Notes under the pieces: model-generated
What the model was told of the DNA's origin: nothing
Databases searched by the model: none
The model's input: the letters and a program-made list of their open reading frames with translations, nothing else
Translations under genes and position numbers: made by a program
Shown here: one piece after another, positions 55,073 through 64,000 of the stretch
Layout: each line of letters begins with the position of its first letter
Position numbering within the stretch: the stretch's first letter is position 1
NCBI GenBank assembly: GCA_007026445.1
Contig: VDMD01000041.1
Span: 1 to 64,000 of the forward strand
Source of the DNA: Schizophyllum amplum
Taxonomy: Eukaryota > Basidiomycota > Agaricomycetes > Agaricales > Schizophyllaceae
Direction: 5' to 3'
DNA length: 64,000 bases

Positions 55073-56753
55073 ATGTCCGACCTCCCAGCGCTGCACGACC
55101 TCACAGCCGCCGCGCGCGAAATCGTACGCAAAGCCAAGGCGGAGGACAGGCTGCATTAAGCCTGGTTTTGACTGCCAGAGACACAATGCTAACGCCTGGC
55201 ACAGCGAGATAACTCCCTTGAGCGTGCGACGCGAGATCGAGAAGCAATTCGGCCTGGAGGAGAAGGCCATCGACAATTCAGAGTACAAATCTCCTGTTAT
55301 GAAGGCGGTAAAGGAGGCTGTTGTGCGTGCCCATATGAACTTATGCTGGCAACATCTTGACCGTTGCACAGCGTGAAGACAAACCAGAGGTCGAGCCTGC
55401 ACTCACGCTTACTGCCAAAGCCGCATCCAAACCCCGATCCCAGACTACAAAAGGAAGGGGCAAGAAACGCAAGTCCGAAGAGGCTGCTCTATCCGACGAT
55501 GATGCGGACGAGGAGGTGCAAAAACCCCGTTCTAAAGCCGTCCGCAAGCAGAGCAGCAAGCAGTTCAAGTCGAGGGTGCGTGCGTGCGCTTATTTATGAG
55601 CCCGTATACTCAAAATGTATTGGCAGGAGACGATAGATGACTCCTCGGACATCGAGCCCGCGCCACCCTCTAGTCGGACGGCTGTCGCAAATGGTGACAT
55701 GAAGGAGAATCAGACTGCGAAGTCCACGAAGAAGCGGAAGTCAACTGCCGGCACGGAAGCGAAGCCATCGAAGACCGCGAAGACTGAACACTCAGAAGAA
55801 CCTGAGGAGCAGGCGTCCAAGGACGATGATGTATGTGTGCATGCATTCGGGATCTGCACTACACAAGCTCATCCACGACTAGAAGAGTGACTCTGAGATG
55901 TCTGTGCTCATTGATGAGCCTCCAAAACGCGCACGCAAGTCGAGCACAAAAGAGAAGGGCAAGGGCGCTACCAAAGCCTCTAAACCGCGAAAGTCCGCAG
56001 GCGAATTGAGCAAGGACGAGGAAACTATCAAGAGGCTGAAGGTGTGTTCCCGTCTTCGCTTGCTTAAATCCTAAGTAAACATCTGCTTGCGCATCGTTCG
56101 TTCTTGCGCGTCTCCCTTTCTCCCGTTCATCTGCAATCTCTAATATCCTTGTCTCGAGCGCCTCTAACCATCCCCAGAGCTTCGTCGTCGCCTGCGGCGT
56201 GCGCAAAGTGTGGTCCAAGGTCTTCAAGGACGCCGACAAACCCTCCGACCAAATTCGCATCCTGCGCAAGATGCTCGCCGACCTCGGCATGTCGGGCCGC
56301 CTCAGCATGGAGCAGGCGCGCGCGATCAAGGAGCAAAGGGAGTTGGCGCAGGAGCTGGGTACGTGACGTTGGGATACTGGCTCTTCACCTTGCCATAACG
56401 TGCTCCTCTCCTGGTCTCTGATCTCCAGCCCATACTCCGCTGCCCAAACTTACTACTTTCCGTTTCTCGTAACTTCTCGTTTACCCTACAACGTCGCTGA
56501 CTATCTCTCAGAGGACGTGCAACAATTCGCGGCAAAGGTCGCGGGCCGCTCGTCGCGCTCCGCGGCGAAGAAGGCCAAGGAGGCGGAGGCGGACAGCGAC
56601 GACGAGAAAATCGTCAGCGACGAGGAGGCTGCGCCGAGGGTGAGCACCAATGAATGCGCTTGCTTGATTCGTCGTGTACTCAGACTAAGTCTCCAGCGCA
56701 ACGCACATCGGAGTATCATGGCCTTCCTCGCCGACCAGAGCGATAGCGAGTGA
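55073..56753 (+). CDS. HIRIP3/DEK-C-like chromatin protein (histone chaperone type)
   Basis: Eight exons, 55073-55149, 55205-55322, 55372-55575, 55627-55830, 55883-56041, 56178-56358, 56512-56639 and 56697-56753, encode 375 residues. The N-terminus is a DEK-C-like helical domain (ITPLSVRREIEKQFGLEEKA). A long Lys/Ser/Glu-rich disordered region with nuclear-localisation-like runs follows, then the conserved segment FVVACGVRKVWSKVFKD plus LRKMLADLGMSGRLSMEQA typical of HIRIP3-like proteins, and a tail ending MAFLADQSDSE. Such proteins bind H2A-H2B. The first intron (55150-55204) fits only with a GC donor: any GT donor nearby leaves an in-frame TAA. Confidence 0.82.
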
Positions 56754-57061
56754 TCATGGCGGCGGATCGAACGGGACAGAGGGGAGGTTTTGATGGGAAA
56801 GGGAAGTTTTCTTGCGTGTTCTGTTCTACGGACTCTACTTACAGATACAAAGACTTGCTTAAAACTGTGGCGTGACATTCGTACACGCCCCTTTTGAAAG
56901 TACATGGGGCAAGCTACTCTTCGTTGCAACCGACGAACATTGTGATCCGTATCGAGTTGAGCACAGCGCGCCACAATACATACTACCCAGATGTACATCG
57001 AACATGCTCCCCCAATCAACCTGTATTACAACCTCTACCTCTCTGAGTACACGCTAGCGCA
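56754..57061. other. convergent 3' region
   Basis: Lies between the ends of the HIRIP3-like gene (plus) and the NCS1 permease (minus). Nothing recognised. Confidence 0.45.
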
Positions 57062-59849
57062 TTACATATAGCCCATCCCGTCTGACTCGCCCACATCTTT
57101 CTCTGACCCTCCGGTCGCCTCCTCATCTACTTCCTTGCGCCCATGCGTCTCATATACGTCGATGACATCTACCTCGCCGACGCCGGGCGGGGACCATATG
57201 TTGCTGAGGGCCAGATGCACTGAGCCGCTGATCGCGCAACCGAGGATCCAGGAGAGATAGTATACACGGCTATGGTGATGCGCGTCAGCTCGTGCACTGC
57301 GCGCTGGCGGTACAAGGTGGCAGAAAGGTAGTGATCGAAGGAAGCGAAGACGACGAAAGGAGTTACACGTACATCCACGACTGGCTCACGACGACCGCGT
57401 TCGGGGTGACGCTCGCGCAGAAGCCGGGCATGCTGGGGAAGACGCCCTGTGTACGATGTTCAGTACGTGCTTCGTTCAGGCTCTGAGGCGTAGGACGCAG
57501 ACGTACCAACACCCAGGCTACGGGTGCGCGCCAGTTCAGACCGTGCCAGAACCTAGGTGAGTAGGGTTAGTGATGAGAGCCGGCATACGCCGAATGGGTC
57601 TACTCACCAGTAGTCGCTCGCTTGCGAGGGCAGGAACAAGTGCGAGAGCTTCAGCTGCCTCCCGCGAAGGAGGTGGTAGTCAACCTGCTTCTTTGTCAGC
57701 GACGCTGCGACAGGGACAGGGAGGTATTGACATACCAGCATAATGCCTGACATGGGCCCTAGAAAGACGCTGAAGGCGGAGATGGCGGATATGAAGGAGT
57801 TTGCCGTCTGCGAAGGACATGGAAACAGATATCGCAGTCAGTATTGAAAGACGCAATCAGCATTGAGGACGACGGGGCAAACGGCGGGCGACAAACATTC
57901 AGGATGCGCCACGGGTTGATGCATATGCCTATGATGGCGATGACCACAGAGCCGCGCCGGATGTTGATGAAGCTGGGCGAGGTGGATGAGTAGCCTGGGC
58001 AGCGCTAGGGGATGGAATTGATAACTGACCGAGGGAACAAAGCAGCCAAATCCATTCCGCCTACGACGCCGCAGGCCACGACCTGGATATACTGTCAGAA
58101 TATCGCGGGGGACCCAGTCGGTGTCAACGCTCACATTGACGCAGAGCTGTGATAAGAAGAATGCGAATGCGGCAAAGAAGACCGCTGCACGCGCACCGGG
58201 GCCGCCATGCCGTTGTATGGCCTCGAGAAGGTCGTAAAGCTTCCTATACGGCACGTCAACATTCAGCGACGAAGTACAAACGAGCATCGACTCACCACAG
58301 CGGCTTCTCGTCCGGGAAGAACCCTTTCGCGCAGGATGTTGCGAAGATACCGAGCACGTTCGAACCAAAGAGGCAGAGTGGAATGGCGAAGACCTGTCCC
58401 CACATCTGGTCTCCTTGCTTTCTGGCGTAGCGAGAAAAATCTGAAGACGCGTCAGACTTTTGACATAGCAGGTGGATGACATTGCCTCACCGCTTTGATA
58501 CAAAATCTGATAACAAGAAGCAGAGAAATTAGTCGAGGAAGGCAGGGCAAGTCACGTATAGGCAAACGATCGTACCCCTCCAGACCAGGCGCCGACATGG
58601 CTGACAATCAGTCGCACCATGGTCCAAGCCAAGTTCGACCCGTGCAGGTGCTCGACGCCGTACACGGCTTCTGGGTTGTCGTAAAGAGGCCCCGGTCCAC
58701 GCTCCTTGGCGAGCGCCCATATGAAGATGGAAAATGCGGCAACGGTGACGATGACGGACGACACCATAGCAGGGATGCGATATCTGTAACGAATGAGTGG
58801 CCAATGGGGGCACCCTAAAAGATGACTCACCTTTCTGGCTTGAGAAGGAGGATGGGGCAACAAAGAATCCAGAAGATTATGAATGCGACTGGTTTGGTTT
58901 TGTCGCGGTAAGTCAGTCGGTGCGAGACGAGAGACGGACACACCAAATTCATGCGTCTCCATACCTATGTCCGGCGAGAAGGTATTCCTCATGTTGTAGA
59001 AGCTAGCTTGAGGACTGTGAGCTTGAGCTTTACGCAACGTGACGATGAAGAACAACGCCAGATGCTTCCGATCATATTCTTGACCATCTGCCCGCCATAC
59101 CACCCTTGCACGCCATACCAGCAGCAAGAGAGGATGATGCGACTGATGAGCGGAAGACAAGCTCCGCGTCTATAGGTTTGATAAAGAACGTGTACTCCGG
59201 CTTACAAATGCCGACGTACATTCCCCATGAACTGCGATTCATCACGGCCTGAGATGAGGTTAGTAAGGCAGGACGATGGCAGCAGATTGACTCGCACAAA
59301 TGGTATGTGCCACTTGCCACCGCCGTGGCCGCTCATGACGAGCAGGAACGTTACCCTGAAGAAGCACGTAAGCGTATGACTCGCGAGCATCAGATCGACT
59401 CACAGAACAGTAGTAACGGCATGTACTGTAACAGATTCAGTGGTTGAATGACTCGTAAGATCGTTCAATATACCTGCCAACGCCTGCCCCACGCTCAGGC
59501 CCAAAGCCACTTGTGCGAAGTCAGCAAATTTCTGCCACTCGCGCTGATCGACTCACAGCTAGATGAACCAGCGCCCCACTCTGCTAGATTTATCGCTAGA
59601 GATAGAAGTCGATCTTGAGTTTAGACGTCCCGCATGGATAATGGATGGTCGTTCTTACAAGTAGCCATCCAAAAGAACACGAATGTCTTTTTGCTCCATG
59701 TCCTTCGTGCGGGAGGTAGAGGAAGTATGTCTGCGTTTTGGTACGCAGAGGAGTCGGTCGAGACCTATGGTACATCAGCCTTGCCTTGGCTTTTACAATC
59801 CGTCACGCGTACTTACATGCAGCGAACTGAAGATCTTTGACATCGTCAT
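57062..59849 (-). CDS. NCS1-family nucleobase/allantoin-type permease
   Basis: Many small exons on the minus strand run from the ATG at 59849 (or 59843) to the TAA at 57062-57064; I did not fix every junction. Recognisable pieces in order are LPPARRTW near the start, GLSVGQALA, SGHGGGKWHIPF, LPLISRIILSCCWYGVQGWY, AFIIFWILCCPILLLKPERY, KERGPGPLYDN, SHVGAWSGG, GDQMWGQVFAIPLCLFGSNV, GPGARAAVFFAAFAFFLSQL, DLAALFPRYINIRRG, IAIIGICINPWRILN, and SAFSVFLGPMSGIML followed by VDYHLLRGRQLKLS. This is the NCS1 nucleobase:cation symporter family, twelve membrane helices in the plasma membrane, importing uracil, allantoin, cytosine-type bases or thiamine. Substrate cannot be fixed from sequence alone; the neighbouring Urc1-like gene favours uracil. 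Confidence 0.85.
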
Positions 59850-60314
59850 GTTTGGAGCACCGCGACCTGAATGTCGAAGGGCGCGTGTTGTGTCAGATGG
59901 ACGCTCTCAGCAAGACTCGATCTATATTTTCCAGTGTCCCCAGCCCCAGTGCTGAGCTCTTAAGCCTTCAGAAAAAATGATGGGGCGGCAGTCAACCGTT
60001 GTGACTGGGAAGGTCAGTCTATCGGCCGATGTCCGGGTATATCCGGATCACGTGCTGAATGTTCGACTTTGGGGAAGTTCAGGCGATGGAAAGATACAAG
60101 CTCGTGCGACCGTTACAGTAGCATCCCGATATTATATACCCTGTGAGACGAGCGTAAGTACATCGTGATTGTCCGAGAACCGGCGCATGGCTTATGGAGT
60201 TTGCGCGGTAATAAGGAAGGCCGCCTCGCTATTGTGCGGTGGACATAAAGGCCGTGGAAGAACATCATCGCTCACAGTACATCATCCTCATTGAAATGAG
60301 CATACCGCACCAAG
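59850..60314. promoter_or_regulatory. 5' flank of the NCS1 permease
   Basis: Holds the permease promoter on the minus strand. A CACGTG site lies at about 60049-60054, some 200 bases upstream of the start codon. No gene recognised. Confidence 0.4.
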
Positions 60315-61522
60315 CTACTCTTCGCCCGACTTCTGCATACCGTCGCGGAAACTGTCCGCACGTAGCGTCATCAATTCCTTGCCAAATGCGGCCTCAAGGA
60401 CCTCGGGATTGGTGAAGGCGAGGTTCACGTCGTCGATGTACTTGTCATCATAGGTGAATATCGATGTGCCTTATGATTATATGAGCATTCGCGCTGCTGG
60501 CAGACCACAGATAGACATTTTACCGTTGCGATTGATATTTGTAGCCAACTCTCCGGACACTAATCCCATTTGCGACGTTGAAGTCATTGGGATATGTGCC
60601 CAGTTTTCCGGATATGCTTTTGCCATGTTGAGGACGAATGGCGTCGCTGTTGACTGTGAGCGCCACTCGCTAAGTACCGCAGCACTGATTGCTCTCACCG
60701 ATAAACCAGGGTGCAAGCATGTTCGTCCGGACGCCAATCTGCGGAGTGTACTGCGAAAGACCACGCATGAGACCAACTATACCGTGCTTGCTCGAACAGT
60801 ATTGGTAAACGCCGGTGTCTGTGAAGTACGAGTAGTACGATCCGCAGAGGGAGATGGAACGGTCTTGCACGTTCGAGCCCTCATCCTTGTACTGCCGCCG
60901 GAAGTAATGCAGAGCAGCCTTGACAGTGTTGAAAGTGCCAATCAGATGTGACTGAAGGACGTCGTATTTCGGCGGGAGGAGGTGGCCCTCAGCATCGAAG
61001 GTGTCGTCGAAAACATTTTGGGACTCCACAGCGCCAGCGATGGTGTATACATGGTGGATGGCACCGTATTTCTGCCAGGTCTGCTCGAAGACGGAGTATG
61101 TGGAAGACCAATCTGTCACGTCGAGAGGTAAGACGGTCGCTCTGCGTTGGTGAGTATGAATAAGATGATCAATTCCACCAAAAGAACATCAATCCACGTA
61201 CCCAGTCTCTGCTGCAGCTTTCTGCGCGGCCTCGAAGTTCAGATCCGCCGCGACTACGTGTGCACCGAGGCCCGTAAGATGCTTGACGATGCCTAACCCG
61301 AGCCCTGATGCACCTGAGACTCGTTCAGTACAGGGTGCGATAGCCACAGGCTACGTAGTACGCACCGCCAGTGACCACGACTATCTTGCCCTCCAAGGCT
61401 TCCTTCTGCTTATCCTCTCGAAACACGTCGGCAATCTTGCGCGGCTGAGCGGCGCTGTAAGAGCGGACGTTCCTTCTCAGGCTGCGCACCGCGTCCTTCG
61501 TTCCTCTGGTCAGGCGCTGCAT
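60315..61522 (-). CDS. short-chain dehydrogenase/reductase
   Basis: Five exons on the minus strand: 61366-61522, 61202-61313, 60699-61141, 60506-60646 and 60315-60469; 335 residues. After a basic Ser/Arg-rich N-terminus (possibly mitochondrial targeting) comes the Rossmann glycine motif VVTGGASGLGLG, then PLDVTDW, TIAGAV (in place of the NNAG motif), catalytic Ser191 in LCGSYYS and the Y-x3-K pair Tyr204/Lys208 in YCSSK, followed by APWFI. It should oxidise or reduce a small alcohol/ketone with NAD(P). The last intron (60470-60505) is only 36 bp, unusually short. Without it the protein would end early after CGLPAARMLI, so either the intron is real or the last exon belongs to a decayed end. 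Confidence 0.85.
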
Positions 61523-62006
61523 GATAGTAGCGAGACAAAAGCCGGCTTAGGGCAACAGCGAAGGCGGAACAGGTAGCCGACGCATCTGCGACGCATACAA
61601 CTCAATTACCAACGCAGCATCGACCTCCGAGGTCCCTGGAAAGCCAGCGTGGCCGATAATGATGGATACGCGGACCATAGGAGAGCGCTAGACCAACGCT
61701 AGACGTGTATCCTTCCACAGTCGTACTTGTCTAGGCATCTCACGATGCGGTATTCGAGAGCATCATGGTAGGAGGAGAAGAACCCTGTTCAATGCATTGC
61801 ATGAAGCTATCGAAGCGGGGCGACGGGCCGATTGTCCGGAGTCACTAGTCACTAGCCAGGACCAACCAAGGACCATCGACCATCAATCGACACTGGTTTC
61901 CTGCGTATCCCTTTGTGCGATTTTTGTACACCACAGAACAGGTCCAGTAAATACTTGAAAGTAAAATATATAACAGCGCTGCAACAGGAAGATCTGTCCC
62001 CCAACA
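61523..62006. other. intergenic between SDR and VPS25, no gene recognised
   Basis: 5' flank of the SDR gene and 3' flank of VPS25, both on the minus strand. Nothing else recognised. Confidence 0.45.
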
Positions 62007-62791
62007 CTAGCTGGGTCCTTGAAAGAATCGCACACCTTCGCCGTCCGCAACACCAATCAGCTGAGCCCGCCCTGCCCTCGATAAGTATCCAATCGCCTTC
62101 TTCAAGAGAGATATAGGTATCCCACTGAGAGGCGATTCGACTGGCGGCTCGATGATCTCGTAGAAGGTCATGATGGTACCGAGTTGACCGGTTGACGCGA
62201 CCTGTAACGAATCAGCGAGAATTTGAGCGAGAAGCAATGGGGAAAACCTACCCATTGATGAAGCTCTTCTGCCCATTCGTCCGGCGTTCTCCAGTAGATG
62301 AGCGCAGCGCGCGTCTGCTTGGCTGGCTCGTAGGCCGCCTGATTTCTTGACGTCATGCTAGCCATTATACTCTCCAGATGAGCAGGCGGTAGCCTTCCTG
62401 CCCGCAACCAAGTCGTTGAGGATTTAGTGATACGAACAGAATGAAGAGACTTACGATTGATACGCTCGTTTCGCAGGATCTCGTCCCAGTCGCCTCCTGA
62501 AGTCTCTGCGTCTTCGACTCTGAGGACGAACAGTTTCCTATGCCGTGCATAGGCTAGTATCAGTCTACTCCATTGCTCTGCAACCGCTGATTGGGAGGAT
62601 GGGTTGGGTTGCTGCCTGCGCCGTCGCGTCAGCTGCCGCTCATGACAAGCCGGCGAGAGCCTGACGTGTAGAAAGGCGGAAACGAGTGAATCGACGGTAG
62701 CTTGAATCCTTTTGTGTAAATTAGAACACAGGAGCTAGGGAGAATCAACGTCGCCCTAACCTGACGGCGTCTCGTATGTGCGAAGGGCCAT
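62007..62791 (-). CDS. VPS25: ESCRT-II subunit Vps25
   Basis: Five exons on the minus strand, 62761-62791, 62666-62708, 62455-62615, 62252-62397 and 62007-62201, encode 191 residues, close to the family's usual size. The N-terminus FKLPSIHSFPPFYT, the central ALIYWRTPDEWAEELHQWV and the C-terminal TIMTFYEIIEPPVESPLSGI plus GEGVRFF are diagnostic. The protein forms two winged-helix domains and links ESCRT-II to Vps20 of ESCRT-III during sorting of ubiquitinated membrane cargo into multivesicular endosomes. The start at 62791 is set by the short exon MALRTYETPSG that completes the conserved N-terminus. Confidence 0.94.
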
Positions 62792-63047
62792 GGACGGTCA
62801 CGGTAGTGGTTGAGATTGATGTCGGCGTTTGCCTAAGATCGGCAAAGCACTTAGCATCGTGCACCTTGATCTTCCCACGCTCACGTTCATTGTTGTTGAG
62901 CTTCGTCACTAGTGCCAACCGCGGCCATAAGTTTCAAGCTTCAAGTCGTGGTGCCGATGCCCGCTTGCATGACAGTTTGTATCCAAGCAAAGCTCTGGTG
63001 TATACATATTGTTTCACTTATCAACCCATCTCTCGTATGCGTTACAA

Positions 63048-64000
63048 TCATTGATTCACAAGGGACACAACCACCTTTCCACCTGCGACATCCCACCCAC
63101 CTCTCAGCATCTCCACGAACGCCTCGGGCGCTGACTCCAAGCCCTCATATATCCGTTCCTCGCTCTTGATTTGTCCCTCGACGACCATCTTCGGCACGTC
63201 CTCGTAGAATTTCGCAGCGTAGTCAGCAGCGATGAACGGCGTGAGGAAGCCGTACATGCTCAGGCAGAGCTTGTACATCATCGAAGAATTCTATATCGCC
63301 TCGTCAGAAGGATTATACAGGGACGTCGGCCACCTCTGTCACTCACCTTGATGCCGTAGCGGTCCTCGGGTGCGGTGTTGTACTCAGCGACCTGGCCACA
63401 AATGATTAAGCGCCCGAAACGAGCCATGTTCTCGAGGGCGGCGTCTAGCGCCTCAGCACCGACGTTATCCTACAACCAATTCAGTATGGTACGACATGTG
63501 TATTGAAATGCTTACATAGTACACGTCAATGGGGCCGTGTTTCGGAAGGATCTCCTTGTACGAGGTCGTCTTGTAGTTGAAAGGCACGTCACATCCAAGC
63601 GACCTCATGTACTCGACTTTCGAGTCGGACCTGTGGCATGTGAGCTCGAGATGATTTTCATCGCCAAGCCTCGTTCACCCTGCAGATGCGATGACCTTCA
63701 TCCTAGAGTGGATAGTCAGCCTCGAGCGGAAAGCCTAAAGCGAATGTCGACTAACCCGCTCAACTTGGCCAGCTGAATGACCATGCTACACGCGGTGGGG
63801 TCAGATGCATGTGGATTTCAGAAGTCTTCGTGAAACTGACCTTCCAACGGCGGAGGCACCAGCGGAGACGAAGATAGTCTCCCCCTTGTAGATTGTCGGG
63901 CTCAGGCCTCAGAGCAGGAACACGATGGAGTCACAGCGTACCTTCTTGGCGTCGGCATACTTCTTGAAGCTGGCGTACGCAGTCATTCCGGGTGCGCCCG
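63048..64000 (-). CDS. zinc-independent medium-chain oxidoreductase (PTGR/alkenal-reductase type), 5' end outside window
   Basis: The minus strand reads in from the window edge: GAPGMTAYASFKKYADAKK (63942-64000), GETIFVSAGASAVG (63841-63884), SMVIQLAKLSG, MKVIASAG, SDSKVEYMRSLGCDVPFNYK, GPIDVYYDNVGAEALDAAL, ENMARFGRLIICGQ, YKLCLSMYGFLTPFI and the C-terminus WDVAGGKVVVSLVNQ, stop at 63048. AGASAVG is the nucleotide-binding turn, and the YDNVG and LIICGQ signatures are those of the leukotriene-B4-dehydrogenase / alkenal double-bond reductase branch, which reduces enones with NADPH. The N-terminal catalytic domain lies beyond 64000. Confidence 0.88.

Overview
The window reads as a nuclear chromosome segment of a basidiomycete fungus, most likely a wood-inhabiting agaricomycete. 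This rests on dense short introns (mostly 45-60 bp) that interrupt almost every gene, a GC-rich coding style, a FunK1-type kinase family, an Agaricomycete-type integrase-core gene and a chromodomain Ty3/gypsy element. All gene models were built by hand from reading frame, splice signals and conserved motifs. For every model given with exon coordinates that claims to be intact, the summed exons are a multiple of three.

Layout. 1 to about 5.4 kb: 3' part of a chromodomain Ty3/gypsy retrotransposon, with gag (broken by an indel), a -1 frameshift site, a full-length pol and the 3' LTR. 5.4-10.8 kb: repeat-rich, gene-poor DNA with a pair of roughly 440-bp inverted repeats facing each other across 2.3 kb. 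10.8-12.7 kb: intact seven-exon integrase-core gene. 14.9-17.3 kb: Atg22-type vacuolar effluxer. 18.3-19.4 kb: secreted CE1-type esterase. 20.3-40.6 kb: five RING-coiled-coil genes interleaved with ribosomal protein uL5/Rpl11, a truncated FunK1 kinase, a membrane hybrid histidine kinase, an HNH-nuclease pseudogene, a voltage-gated potassium channel and a FunK1 C-lobe relic. 41-47.2 kb: two 871-bp terminal-inverted-repeat elements, each with its own 7-bp target duplication, and two tandem FunK1 C-lobe copies. 47.5-50.2 kb: the one full-length FunK1 kinase. 50.7-64 kb: a gene-dense housekeeping block on mostly the minus strand, with a mismatch-specific uracil/thymine DNA glycosylase, a Urc1/GTP-cyclohydrolase-II-like protein, a HIRIP3/DEK-C-like protein (plus strand), an NCS1 nucleobase permease, an SDR, ESCRT-II Vps25 and a partial medium-chain oxidoreductase.

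Themes. The centre of the window is an evolutionary workshop for two families. The RING-coiled-coil genes are paralogues: four of the five carry a phase-1 intron in the same codon, between the third zinc Cys and the His. The FunK1 kinases occur as one intact gene, one copy that stops just after the catalytic loop and three pieces that begin exactly at the DFG-equivalent motif. The block at 50-60 kb brings together three genes that may all deal with uracil (excision, catabolism, uptake), which is suggestive but unproven.
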